22,392 nucleotides of DNA from Pseudomonadota bacterium (GTDB lineage: Bacteria > Pseudomonadota > Gammaproteobacteria > Burkholderiales > Ferrovaceae): assembly GCA_021804705.1 (NCBI GenBank), contig JAJZHC010000006.1:1-22392 (forward strand). The letters are read 5' to 3'. How positions within the stretch are numbered: position 1 is the stretch's first letter; each line of letters starts with the position of its first letter. Made by a program: the position numbers and the translations under genes. Of the stretch, positions 15,267 to 22,392 are shown in pieces. A model generated the notes under the pieces. It was not told where the DNA came from and did no database searches. It saw only the letters and a list, made by a program, of their open reading frames with translations.

Positions 15267-16612
15267 AGCCCCGGCATGAGTCCTTTCATGCCGCGCATCA
15301 TTTTGGCCAGCCCGCCCTTCGACATCATCTTCATCATTTTCTGCATCTGTTCGAACTGATTCAGAAGCCGGTTGACCTCCTGGACCTGCACGCCAGAACC
15401 TGCGGCGATACGCCGCTTGCGCGAAGCTTTCAATAATTCAGGACGACGTCGCTCCAGGGGGGTCATGGCATTGATGATGCCCTCGATACGGTTGATGGCG
15501 CGATCATCCATGGCGGCATTGGCGGGAAGCCCCCGCGTCAGCTGGGCAGGCAGCTTGTCCATCATGGCGCCCAGCCCTCCGGATTTTTTCATCTGCACCA
15601 GCTGTGACTTGAAATCCTCCAGATCAAAATCGAGCCCTTTCTTGATCTTGTTGGCCAGCTTTTCGGCTTCGACCCGGTCCACCGTGCGATGCGCCTCTTC
15701 AATCAGGGACAGCACGTCGCCCATGCCCAGGATGCGAGAGGCCATGCGTTCGGGATGGAAGGCTTCCAGGCCGGTCAGCTTTTCGCCTACGCCGATGAAC
15801 TTGATGGGTTTTTGCGTGACGTGGCGCACCGAGAGTGCTGCCCCGCCACGGGCGTCGCCATCCAGCTTGGTCAGGATGATGCCGGTCAGCGGCAACGCCT
15901 CGCTAAACGCGCGCGCGGTGTTGACGGCATCCTGGCCCTGCATGGCGTCCACCACGAAAAGGGTTTCGATGGGATGCACGGTGTGATGAAGCTGCTGGAT
16001 TTCGCGCATCATGGCCTCGTCGATGGCCAGGCGCCCCGCAGTATCCACGATCAGGACATCGTGAAAGTGGCGTTTTGCATGGTCCAGTGCCGCTGAGGCG
16101 ATCGCCTCGGGCGACTGCTCGGCGCTGGAAGGAAACCAGTCAATCTCCAGGGACTGCGCCAGAACCCGAAGTTGCTCGATGGCGGCGGGGCGGTAGACGT
16201 CGCAACTGACCAGCAGCACCTTCTTCTTTTGCTGCTCTTTCAGCATTTTGGCCAGTTTGCCGCTGGAAGTGGTTTTTCCAGAACCCTGCAGGCCGGCCAT
16301 CAGGATGACGGCGGGAGGTTGCGTGGCCAGGTTGAGCCCCTCGCCCTGGCTTCCCATCAGCCGGGTCAGCGCCTGATGCACGATGCCTACCAGGGCTTGT
16401 CCTGGGGTGAGGCTTGTCAGTACGGCCTGGCCGACGGCCTGTTCGCGCACGTCCTGGATGAAGTCCTTGACCACGGGCAAAGCCACGTCCGCCTCGAGTA
16501 GGGCCACGCGAACTTCGCGCAGCGCGTCCTGGATATTGGCTTCGGTCAGCCGCGATTGGCCGCGCAGGGTCTTGATGACCCCGGATAGTCGTTCTGTCAG
16601 TTGATCCAGCAT
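15260..16612 (-). CDS. ffh: Signal recognition particle protein Ffh
   Basis: Ffh is the GTPase of the signal recognition particle. With 4.5S RNA it binds signal sequences and docks with FtsY for co-translational membrane insertion. The 450-residue protein has the N domain, then the G domain with P-loop GLQGSGKTT (107-115), DTAGRL (190-195) and TKLDGDARGG (248-257). The Met-rich M domain ends with a cluster of nine or more Met residues in the last 30. ATG 16612 is chosen because it begins at the family start MLDQLTERLS, with AGGA about 11 bases upstream; the open frame continues to 16672 across the divergent gene's start. The gene is divergent from the CcsA-like gene with 42 bases between. Confidence 0.98.
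   Translation of the reverse strand: MLDQLTERLSGVIKTLRGQSRLTEANIQDALREVRVALLEADVALPVVKDFIQDVREQAVGQAVLTSLTPGQALVGIVHQALTRLMGSQGEGLNLATQPPAVILMAGLQGSGKTTSSGKLAKMLKEQQKKKVLLVSCDVYRPAAIEQLRVLAQSLEIDWFPSSAEQSPEAIASAALDHAKRHFHDVLIVDTAGRLAIDEAMMREIQQLHHTVHPIETLFVVDAMQGQDAVNTARAFSEALPLTGIILTKLDGDARGGAALSVRHVTQKPIKFIGVGEKLTGLEAFHPERMASRILGMGDVLSLIEEAHRTVDRVEAEKLANKIKKGLDFDLEDFKSQLVQMKKSGGLGAMMDKLPAQLTRGLPANAAMDDRAINRIEGIINAMTPLERRRPELLKASRKRRIAAGSGVQVQEVNRLLNQFEQMQKMMKMMSKGGLAKMMRGMKGLMPGLH
15272..15293. terminator. Hairpin at the plsY/ffh convergent ends, possible bidirectional terminator
   Basis: CGGCATGA (15272-15279) and TCATGCCG (15286-15293) form a perfect 8-bp stem with a 6-base loop, just past the plsY stop and inside the last codons of ffh. 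Short T-rich stretches lie 8 to 15 bases away on each side but not directly adjacent. Function as a terminator is therefore only a possibility. Confidence 0.35.
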
Positions 16613-16654
16613 GGAGAAATCGGTCCTGATCGAATGGAATGGTAAACTAGGCGC

Positions 16655-17488
16655 ATGATGGCTGACACCCAACTGTATTTTATCACTGCCGCCCTCTATC
16701 TACTGCTGGGCTTTCGGATGCTGGTGCTGCTCCGGGCCCAGTCGCGTTCTGCTGAAGGCCAGGCGCGTGGCGAAGGGATGGTTCGGGTTCTGATTCTTGG
16801 CACACTGGTGGTTCATGGTTTCCTGTTGCATCGTGCCCTGTTTTCCGAAGACCAGCTGGATTTGTCGCTGGGACATAGCCTGTCGCTGACCGCCGGCGTG
16901 ACGGTGGCCCTGTACTGGATCGTCAGTTTCCGCTACCGGCTGGGTATCCTGCAACCGGTGCTCTTGTGGTTTACGGCCTTGATGGTGCTCCTGCCGTTGG
17001 TTTTGCCGGCAGACAAACAGGTGTCCTATAGCGGCCTCCTGGCTTTCAAGGTGCATCTCGTCGTGTCGCTCATGGCCTACGGCCTGTTTGCCATTGCGGC
17101 CCTGCACGCCATTTTGATGGCGATGCTGGAGCGACGGTTACACGACCACGATAAACGGCTCTCCCTGCTGGGCCCCTTGCCTTCTCTGGTGGCGATGGAT
17201 TCACTGCTGTTCCAGATGGTTCTGGCGGGATTCCTGTTGCTGACCGCAACGCTGGTGAGCGGGGTGTTTTTTTCAGAAGCCCTGTTTGGCAAACCCTTCC
17301 TCGTCAACCACAAAGTAGTGTTTTCATTCATTTCCTGGTTGATTTACGGCAGCCTCCTGGCAGGCCGGCAGATTTGGGGTGTGCGTGGGCGACGCGCCGC
17401 GCGTTGGACCCTGGTGGGATTTGCCATGCTGCTGGTAGCGTATGTCGGCAGTAAATTCGTGCTGGAAGTCCTCTTGCACCGTGGATGA
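16655..17488 (+). CDS. Cytochrome c assembly-family membrane protein (CcsA/YpjD-like)
   Basis: The 277-residue protein has about eight membrane helices and belongs to the family of CcsA/CcmC-like heme-handling membrane proteins, most like the YpjD branch often found beside ffh. It lacks an obvious WWD heme-binding motif (WGxxWxWD). It does keep a His in the fifth helix (FKVHLVVSLMAYGLF) and one in NHKVVFSFISWLIYG. The exact role is not known; cytochrome c biogenesis or another inner-membrane function are both possible. It starts with ATG-ATG at 16655 without a good Shine-Dalgarno. A TAAACT hexamer at 16643-16648 places a possible transcript start nearly on the ATG, so the mRNA may be leaderless. 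The next gene starts inside its last codons. Confidence 0.85.
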   Translation: MMADTQLYFITAALYLLLGFRMLVLLRAQSRSAEGQARGEGMVRVLILGTLVVHGFLLHRALFSEDQLDLSLGHSLSLTAGVTVALYWIVSFRYRLGILQPVLLWFTALMVLLPLVLPADKQVSYSGLLAFKVHLVVSLMAYGLFAIAALHAILMAMLERRLHDHDKRLSLLGPLPSLVAMDSLLFQMVLAGFLLLTATLVSGVFFSEALFGKPFLVNHKVVFSFISWLIYGSLLAGRQIWGVRGRRAARWTLVGFAMLLVAYVGSKFVLEVLLHRG

Positions 17489-18758
17489 TGTCCCTTTAGG
17501 CGTATTGCTCGCCATTCTGGCGGTCTTGCTGGTGGTCTCGGGTCTCTTTTCCATGGCGGAGACCAGCATGATGGCGTTGAACCGGTTTCGCCTCAAACAC
17601 CTGGTGGCCCAGGGACATCGCGGTGCACGCCTGACAGCCAGTCTGCTGGCGCATACCGACCGGCTGCTGGGCGTCCTGCTGCTGGGCAACAATTTCATCA
17701 ATGCGGCAGCGGCTTCCATCGTCACGGTGCTGACGGTGCGATTGATTGGCACAGGGCGGGCAGCCATCACCGTGGGGACCTTATTGGTGACCCTGGTCAT
17801 TCTTGTTTTTTCCGAAATCACTCCCAAAATCCTCGGGGCAACCTACCCGGAAAAGATCGCGCTCAAGGCCAGTTACATTCTCGTTCCCCTGCTCAGGCTG
17901 TTCTATCCCGTCATCTGGTTTATCAACCTGTTCGTCAAGGGGTTGTTGTGGCTGGGCGGGGTGCGCACCAGGCCGGATGCCATGAGTTCTGCACTCAGCC
18001 TGGAAGAGTTGCGTATCCTGGTGCTGGAGGGCGGGCATTTCATCCCCCCCAAGCACCAGAACATCCTGCTCAACCTGCTGGGGTTGAAGGACATCACGGT
18101 GGATGACGTCATGACGCCTCGCAGCCAGATCGAGGGCATCGACCTGGAGGCGCCTTTCGAAGAGATTCAAAACCAGCTGGCCACCTCCAATCACACCCTG
18201 CAGCTGCTCTATTCAGGCAGTCCCGATGACGTGGCCGGAGTGGTGCATGTGCGCAAGGTCTTTAATCAGGCCCACTCAGGCGAGCTGACCCCCGAGACGC
18301 TGCAGGCCATCATGCAGCCGGCCTATTTCATTCCGGCCGGGACCCCCCTGTTGACCCAGTTGCAGAATTTTCAGGAAAACCGGAGCAAGGCAGCCCTGGT
18401 GGTGGACGAGTACGGCGAGTTGCAGGGCCTTGTGACGGTGGAAGACATCCTCGAGGAAATCGTCGGGGAGTTCAGCGGCCAGTCTCCCCATCATCAGGAC
18501 TACTTTACGCGCGAGGGCCAGGATACCGTGCTGGTGGAAGGGGTGTGCCCTTTGCGTGACCTCAACCGCAAGCTGGGCACGACTTTCCGCCTCAATGGCC
18601 CTAAAACCCTGAACGGACTCATTCTGGAAACCCTCGAGGATATTCCCGAACCGGGAACGGCCCTCAAGATCGATGGCCACCCCGTGGAAATCGTTCAGAC
18701 CCAGGATCGCATGGTGCGCGTTGCACGGGTGACCTTACCCCGACAGGGCCCCGGATAA
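17481..18758 (+). CDS. CNNM/CorC-HlyC family membrane protein (CorB/YfjD-like)
   Basis: The 425-residue protein has the DUF21/CNNM membrane domain (about 1-165, with FSMAETSMMALNRFRL near 23-38 and SEITPKILGATYPEKIA near 111-127). A CBS pair follows (about 205-325, beginning VDDVMTPRSQIEGI), then a CorC_HlyC domain (about 345-420). The family is linked to Mg2+ or Co2+ homeostasis. The start chosen is GTG 17481, which overlaps the previous stop by 8 bases; an in-frame ATG at 17442 would add 13 hydrophilic residues that do not look like this family. It ends one base before the prepilin peptidase gene. Confidence 0.92.
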   Translation: MDDVPLGVLLAILAVLLVVSGLFSMAETSMMALNRFRLKHLVAQGHRGARLTASLLAHTDRLLGVLLLGNNFINAAAASIVTVLTVRLIGTGRAAITVGTLLVTLVILVFSEITPKILGATYPEKIALKASYILVPLLRLFYPVIWFINLFVKGLLWLGGVRTRPDAMSSALSLEELRILVLEGGHFIPPKHQNILLNLLGLKDITVDDVMTPRSQIEGIDLEAPFEEIQNQLATSNHTLQLLYSGSPDDVAGVVHVRKVFNQAHSGELTPETLQAIMQPAYFIPAGTPLLTQLQNFQENRSKAALVVDEYGELQGLVTVEDILEEIVGEFSGQSPHHQDYFTREGQDTVLVEGVCPLRDLNRKLGTTFRLNGPKTLNGLILETLEDIPEPGTALKIDGHPVEIVQTQDRMVRVARVTLPRQGPG

Positions 18759-18759
18759 G

Positions 18760-19467
18760 ATGCCGTTATTTCTGCTTTCTGGCAGCCCCGTTGCTTTTCT
18801 TGTCGGTGCGGCATTATTGGGATGGGCTGTAGGTTACGCCCTGAAGCGTGCCATCGCCAGGATGTCCAGCCAATTGCATCTTGACATGATGCGCTTTGAT
18901 CACGCGGAACAGCTCCCGGGCCTTCGGGGTAGCCCGACGGCCCGCAAATGGCTTCCCGTGTTGTGCGCAATCTCGTCGGCGCTGGCGGCAGGCCGATACG
19001 GGCTGACATGGGCGAGCCTGTGGACCCTGGTGCTGGTTTGGGCATTATGGGTGCTCATCTTTGTCGATCTGGAAACCCTGCTTCTGCCCGATCGGGTGAC
19101 GTTGCCCCTCTTGTGGGTGGGGCTATTGGTCAATTCCTTTGGGGTTCTGACGGACCTGCATTCGGCGGTGTGGGGTGCCATGGCAGGCTACCTGTCATTG
19201 TGGCTGGTCTACTGGCTATACTGGTGGGCAACCCGTCGCGAGGGGTTGGGATACGGCGATTTCAAGCTGCTGGCTGCCTTGGGGGCTTGGCTGGGCTGGC
19301 AGGCACTGCCTTTCGTGTTGTTGCTGGCATCGTTATCCGGGGTGGTCATGGGGCTGTTCTGGATATGGCGTGCAGGACATTCCCGCCATACCGCCATTCC
19401 CTTCGGGCCGTTTCTTGCAGTTGCGGGATATGGTGTTATGCTTTGGGGCAAAGGAGGTTTACCGTGA
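18760..19467 (+). CDS. pilD: Prepilin peptidase-like aspartyl protease lacking the Cys-rich methyltransferase region
   Basis: Classical PilD cleaves the leader of type IV prepilins and N-methylates the new N terminus. This 235-residue version keeps the protease half. Asp103 is in FVDLETLLLPD and Asp167 in GYGDFK, 64 residues apart as in TcpJ (125/189), within about seven membrane helices. The N-terminal part is short. The usual GSFLNV-type start and the paired CxxC motifs are absent; the loop at about 38-62 has no Cys at all, so zinc binding is lost and methylation is doubtful. It lies between the CorC-type gene and coaE, with no pilB or pilC, and overlaps coaE as GTGA. Confidence 0.82.
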   Translation: MPLFLLSGSPVAFLVGAALLGWAVGYALKRAIARMSSQLHLDMMRFDHAEQLPGLRGSPTARKWLPVLCAISSALAAGRYGLTWASLWTLVLVWALWVLIFVDLETLLLPDRVTLPLLWVGLLVNSFGVLTDLHSAVWGAMAGYLSLWLVYWLYWWATRREGLGYGDFKLLAALGAWLGWQALPFVLLLASLSGVVMGLFWIWRAGHSRHTAIPFGPFLAVAGYGVMLWGKGGLP

Positions 19468-20093
19468 GCAAATTTATCATCGGGGTCACCGGGGGCATCG
19501 GTTCTGGCAAGTCCACGGTAGCCGGTTTGTTTGCCAAGTTAGGGGCGGGTGTGGTGGATACGGACGCCATTTCCCATCAGCTGACGGCGCCGGGTGGTGC
19601 AGCCATTGCCGCCATCCGTGAGAAGTTTGGTGAAGCGTTCATCAATGAAAGCGGGGGCTTGAATCGCACCGCCTTGCGCGATCATGTATTCAATCATCCC
19701 CCCGCCCGCAAGCAGCTGGAGGGCATCATGCACGGACGCATCCGTGATGCCGTGCACGCTGCGCTGGAGGCCGCCACGCAACCCTATGTGCTGCTGGTAG
19801 TGCCCCTGTTGATCGAGGTTGGAAGCTATCGCCCCCTGTTGTCCCGCGTGCTGGTGGTGGACTGTGAGGAGGAACTGCAGCTCAAACGGGCTTCTGCGCG
19901 ACGCGACATGAGCCCGCAAGCCGTTCATGCCATCATGGCTGCCCAGACGGACCGCAAAACGCGTTTGCGGGTAGCCGATGATGTGGTTGAGAATAGTGGC
20001 GACATGGAAAGCCTGGAGGCGGCGGTGCGCTCACTGGACCGGCAGTACCGTGCCATGGCCGCGGGGCAAACCGACCCTCACCCGGCCACATGA
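19464..20093 (+). CDS. coaE: Dephospho-CoA kinase
   Basis: The enzyme phosphorylates the 3'-hydroxyl of dephospho-CoA, the last step of CoA synthesis. The 209-residue protein has the P-loop GGIGSGKST (10-18), VVDTDAISHQL just after, the VPLLIEVG segment in the middle and the basic LKRASARRD lid region. It starts with GTG 19464, with AAGGAGG 6 bases upstream, and overlaps the prepilin peptidase stop as GTGA. The frame is open much further upstream, but that would run inside the peptidase gene. Confidence 0.97.
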   Translation: MSKFIIGVTGGIGSGKSTVAGLFAKLGAGVVDTDAISHQLTAPGGAAIAAIREKFGEAFINESGGLNRTALRDHVFNHPPARKQLEGIMHGRIRDAVHAALEAATQPYVLLVVPLLIEVGSYRPLLSRVLVVDCEEELQLKRASARRDMSPQAVHAIMAAQTDRKTRLRVADDVVENSGDMESLEAAVRSLDRQYRAMAAGQTDPHPAT

Positions 20094-20156
20094 CCGCAGG
20101 GATTGCACTCGTCACCGTTTTGGGCCACACTTGGCCGGTTTTCCGGGGCCCCTTCG

Positions 20157-20912
20157 GTGATCATCTACGATTATCCGCTTAGTGAACAAGTCCGTACCTT
20201 CCTCAGACTGAAGGCGCTATTCAAACGCGCCCTCTATTTCATCGAGCGGGAAGCGGCTTTCGATCATCACGCCGCGCTCATGACTGTTTTCGAGATTCTC
20301 GACATCACTGCGCGCGCCGACGTCAAATCTGACCTGTTGCAATCCCTGGATCGGCAGCGTGCCACACTTGTTCCGCTTCGCGGCAATGCCAACGTTTCCC
20401 AGGAGCCGTTGGAAAAGACGCTTTCTGACATCGAAACAGTGTCTTATGACCTTCATGCCAGCAAGGGAAAATTTGGCGAGCAGTTGCGCAACCATGAGTG
20501 GCTGATGGCCATCAAACAACGCGCGGCGATTCCTGGCGGGATGTGCGATTTCGATTTGCCCGCCTACCATTACTGGCTATCGTTGGAATGCGGAGTACGT
20601 CGGCAGCAGTTGAACGACTGGCTCTCGCCCCTGCTGTCCACCTACCGGGCGTTGCGGGTGCAACTGACCCTGCTGCTGGAAAGCGGCAAGGCGCAACAGC
20701 AGCAGGCCACGCGCGGTCTTTTTCAACAGGGCAAGGTGGGACCCGAAGTCAAACTGCTCCGGGTGGCACTGGAAACCGGGCAACCCTGCGTGCCCGAAAT
20801 CAGCGCCAACAAGTATCTGCTCAATATCCGTTTTCTGGAGGTGGGCGACGCGGCGCGTTCCCGGGTCTATCCCGAGGATGTTCCCTTCAGCCTGATATTC
20901 TGCACGCTTTAG
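20157..20912 (+). CDS. zapD: Cell division protein ZapD (YacF family)
   Basis: ZapD binds the C-terminal tail of FtsZ and bundles protofilaments at the division ring in the cytoplasm. The 251-residue protein is near the E. coli length of 247. The family start IIYDYPLSEQVRTFLRL, the PGGMCDFDLPAYHYWL segment (about 128-143) and the C-terminal NKYLLNIRFLEVG support the call. GTG 20157 is chosen because it directly precedes the family start; a TTG at 20103 would add 18 unrelated residues. It lies 63 bases after coaE, the usual pilD-coaE-zapD order. It is not followed by yacG but converges on folB with 10 bases between. Confidence 0.95.
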   Translation: MIIYDYPLSEQVRTFLRLKALFKRALYFIEREAAFDHHAALMTVFEILDITARADVKSDLLQSLDRQRATLVPLRGNANVSQEPLEKTLSDIETVSYDLHASKGKFGEQLRNHEWLMAIKQRAAIPGGMCDFDLPAYHYWLSLECGVRRQQLNDWLSPLLSTYRALRVQLTLLLESGKAQQQQATRGLFQQGKVGPEVKLLRVALETGQPCVPEISANKYLLNIRFLEVGDAARSRVYPEDVPFSLIFCTL

Positions 20913-20922
20913 TCGGGGTGCC

Positions 20923-21309
20923 TCAGCGCCGGGCGGTCAGGGCGTGCCAGTCCTGCCTGGAAGTGACGATGCCCACCCCGATTTCCTCTACTTCCTCAAA
21001 AATCGTGGTCTTGCGGATGGTGGCCTCGACGTGTTCCACACGCGGGTCATCGAAACAGTGGCTGACCAGTTCATCGAGCAGGTCCTCGATCAGGGCCACG
21101 TGAGGGCGTTCCGACCAGCTTTGGATGAAGTTTCTCAGGGGTTCATAATCTACCGTGTCGCCGATATGACGGATACGCTGCAGGGCAGAAAAAGGGAAGG
21201 ACAGCTTGAGTGAGACCAGGATGTTCTGTGGTCCTTCCTTTTCGAATTCATGGATGCCCAACCGAACGGCACAATGCGCGTTATGGATGATGCAGTGGTA
21301 ATGGCTCAT
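20923..21309 (-). CDS. folB: Dihydroneopterin aldolase family protein (FolB-like)
   Basis: FolB converts 7,8-dihydroneopterin to 6-hydroxymethyl-dihydropterin and glycolaldehyde in folate synthesis. The 128-residue protein is divergent, but the three active-site residues line up with E. coli FolB at a constant offset of two: Glu23 (E21), Tyr55 in DTVDYEPL (Y53) and Lys100 (K98). The Pro that usually follows the Lys is a Thr here. ATG 21309 overlaps the rpoH stop as ATGA, which sets the start and suggests coupled translation. folE2 is elsewhere in the window. A relative with another pterin substrate cannot be excluded. Confidence 0.82.
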   Translation of the reverse strand: MSHYHCIIHNAHCAVRLGIHEFEKEGPQNILVSLKLSFPFSALQRIRHIGDTVDYEPLRNFIQSWSERPHVALIEDLLDELVSHCFDDPRVEHVEATIRKTTIFEEVEEIGVGIVTSRQDWHALTARR

Positions 21310-22166
21310 GCAGCCGGCTCGAGCGTGGCGCGCAGTTTTTGCATGGCCCTGACCTCGATCTGCCGTACGCGCTCCGCCGAAATGCCGAGTTCTTCTGCCA
21401 GCTCGTGCAAGGTGGCCGCGGCTTTGTCGCCGTTCAGCCATCGTGCTGACACGATGTGCCTGCTGCGCTCATCCAGGCGCGCCAGCGCCTCGTGCAATCC
21501 TTCGCTGCCAAGGCGCTCCTGCTCCAGGGCCTCGAGCTGTTCGGGCGGGCTGTCGGCGTTATCGGTGAGGTAGGCGACGGGGCTCGTCCAGTGTTCATCA
21601 TCGTCCGAGAGGGGTTCCAGCGAGATGTCCTGCCCAGACAGGCGCATTTCCATTTCACTGACGTCTTCGGGGCGCACGCCCAGCTGGCGGGCAATTTCCA
21701 CGGTTTCGCGTGGCGATAGGGCGCCAAAACCAGGCTTGAGCCGGCGCAGGCCAAAAAACAGCTTGCGCTGGGCCTTGGTGGTGGCGATTTTCACGAGGCG
21801 CCAGTTGCGCAGCACATACTCGTGAATTTCTGCCTTGATCCAGTGTACGGCAAACGACACCAGCCGCACTCCGCGTTCAGGGTCAAAGCGACGCACGGCC
21901 TTCATGAGGCCAACGTTGCCTTCCTGGATGAGGTCGGCCTGGGGCAGGCCGTAGCCGCTGTACTGGCGCGCAATGGAGACCACAAGCCGCAAGTGCGACA
22001 TGATCATGCGCTGCGCCGCTTGCAGGTCATTGTGGTCCCGCAGGCGACGTCCCAGATCGCCCTCTTCCTCTGCGCTGAGCAGCGGAATCCTGGAGACGCT
22101 TTGAATATACTGTTCCAGGCTGCCGGCCTGGGCCAAAACAGGCATGGGTAATGTCATTTCATGCAT
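21306..22166 (-). CDS. rpoH: Heat-shock sigma factor RpoH (sigma32)
   Basis: RpoH directs RNA polymerase to chaperone and protease genes. The 286-residue protein is near the E. coli length of 284. Region 2 includes LRLVVSIARQYSGYGLPQADLIQEGNVGLMKAVRRFDP (residues 59-96, read in two halves). The RpoH box QRKLFFGLRR (133-142) distinguishes it from other sigma70 members, and region 4 ends with the helix-turn-helix ELAEELGISAERVRQIE. ATG 22166 has GGAGG 10 bases upstream. A TTG at 22190 in the same frame would coincide with the predicted transcript start. It lies downstream of ftsX, the usual order, and overlaps folB as ATGA. A CIRCE operator overlies its promoter. Confidence 0.97.
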   Translation of the reverse strand: MHEMTLPMPVLAQAGSLEQYIQSVSRIPLLSAEEEGDLGRRLRDHNDLQAAQRMIMSHLRLVVSIARQYSGYGLPQADLIQEGNVGLMKAVRRFDPERGVRLVSFAVHWIKAEIHEYVLRNWRLVKIATTKAQRKLFFGLRRLKPGFGALSPRETVEIARQLGVRPEDVSEMEMRLSGQDISLEPLSDDDEHWTSPVAYLTDNADSPPEQLEALEQERLGSEGLHEALARLDERSRHIVSARWLNGDKAAATLHELAEELGISAERVRQIEVRAMQKLRATLEPAA

Positions 22167-22197
22167 GAGACGATCATCCTCCCGAGTCAATGGGGTT

Positions 22198-22227
22198 ATT
22201 TTAGCACTCCTGCGCTTTGAGTGCTAA
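22198..22227 (-). promoter_or_regulatory. Candidate rpoH promoter overlapping the CIRCE element
   Basis: On the minus strand TTAGCA (22227-22222) and TAAAAT (22203-22198) are separated by 18 bases. The predicted start is near 22191, giving a leader of about 25 bases that contains the GGAGG of rpoH. The -35 box lies in one arm of the CIRCE repeat and the -10 box begins in the other, so a bound repressor would block polymerase. Confidence 0.5.
22201..22227. promoter_or_regulatory. CIRCE operator (HrcA binding site) upstream of rpoH
   Basis: TTAGCACTC (22201-22209), nine bases, then GAGTGCTAA (22219-22227) match the CIRCE consensus TTAGCACTC-N9-GAGTGCTAA at every position. HrcA binds this site and represses at normal temperature. 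It lies between ftsX and rpoH, 35 bases before the rpoH start codon. HrcA itself is not in the window. Confidence 0.93.
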
Positions 22228-22260
22228 TAGGGCCCCGGGTTCCCGAGGGGAGGCATCGCT

Positions 22261-22392
22261 TCAGCGAAGCCGCTTCAGGGTCAGGGAGACCGAGAGAAAG
22301 GCTGCACTCCAGCTCAGGGCAAGGGCCACCAGCGCAAGCAGGAGGCATTCTTCCAGGGTTGGCGGGCGCAACTGTAGGTCGAGGGAGAACAG
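22261..22392 (-). CDS. ftsX: Cell division protein FtsX, C-terminal end (partial)
   Basis: An open frame enters from the right edge and stops at TGA (22263-22261), giving 43 residues. They form a Leu/Ala-rich membrane helix followed by a short basic end (SLTLKRLR), as at the C terminus of FtsX, the membrane subunit of the FtsEX complex that controls septal hydrolases. The identification rests mainly on its place before rpoH, because ftsE-ftsX-rpoH is a widely conserved order; the visible part has no distinctive motif. Confidence 0.65.
   Translation of the reverse strand: MFSLDLQLRPPTLEECLLLALVALALSWSAAFLSVSLTLKRLR

Noticed and set aside
22188..22195. CCCCATTG upstream of rpoH as a sigma32 -10 box
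   Set aside because: No CTTGAAA-like -35 box lies 13-16 bases upstream, and the sigma70-type pair overlapping CIRCE explains the region better.
22231..22250. GC-rich imperfect inverted repeat between ftsX and rpoH as a terminator
   Set aside because: The pairing needs a bulge and a 2-base loop, and no T-tract follows on either strand.

Overview
The window is a dense stretch of housekeeping chromosome from a Gram-negative proteobacterium, most likely a betaproteobacterium. The evidence is the family set and gene order: rpsP-rimM-trmD-rplS, a xseB-ispA-dxs-folE2 operon with a Rieske oxygenase diverging from it, ftsX followed by rpoH, prepilin peptidase-coaE-zapD, a BirA without a DNA-binding domain beside a type III pantothenate kinase, and heptose-based LPS synthesis. 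I see no transposase, integron, phage gene, CRISPR array or tRNA, and no gene-free stretch above 300 bases; the longest is the 179-base divergent region at 8706-8884. Genus and species cannot be read from the sequence.

Layout. 1-132: C-terminal tail of an unknown Pro-rich protein (+). 147-635: heptose-1-phosphate adenylyltransferase (+), converging on a minus-strand operon HAD phosphatase-birA-coaX (3029 to 632). 3134-4810: glnS (+), diverging from that operon. 8705 to 4815 (-): xseB-ispA-dxs-folE2, i.e. exonuclease VII small subunit, farnesyl-PP synthase, DXP synthase and GTP cyclohydrolase IB. 8885-11728 (+): a tightly packed trio of Rieske oxygenase, EamA permease and 3-mercaptopyruvate-type sulfurtransferase. 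11813-14636 (+): rpsP-rimM-trmD-rplS-xerD behind a strong sigma70-type promoter. 14658-15266: plsY (+), converging on ffh (16612-15260, -). 16655-20912 (+): CcsA/YpjD-like membrane protein, CorC/HlyC-type protein, prepilin peptidase-like protein, coaE, zapD. 22392 to 20923 (-): ftsX end, rpoH, folB.

How the genes fit together. Most modules are basic metabolism and gene expression: isoprenoids (dxs, ispA), folate (folE2, folB), CoA (coaX, coaE), biotin attachment (birA), translation and tRNA modification (glnS, rpsP, rimM, trmD, rplS), membrane protein targeting (ffh), phospholipids (plsY), division and chromosome segregation (ftsX, zapD, xerD) and heat shock (rpoH). Many neighbours are translationally coupled by ATGA, GTGA or TGATG overlaps.

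Points of greatest interest. (1) xerD encodes a complete recombinase but has no ATG, GTG or TTG in frame before codon 109. Its frame begins directly after the rplS stop, and an ATC sits where the initiator Met should be. (2) A perfect 15-bp inverted repeat with a 3-base loop lies inside the xerD start region, exactly in codon register. (3) A perfect CIRCE operator (TTAGCACTC-N9-GAGTGCTAA) overlaps the apparent rpoH promoter, implying HrcA control of the heat-shock sigma factor. (4) rimM appears to need a CTG start. (5) The prepilin peptidase keeps its aspartyl protease residues but lacks the Cys-rich methyltransferase region, and no pilB or pilC is present. I did not find a clearly new multi-gene system; the Rieske-EamA-sulfurtransferase trio is the best candidate for an uncharacterised pathway.
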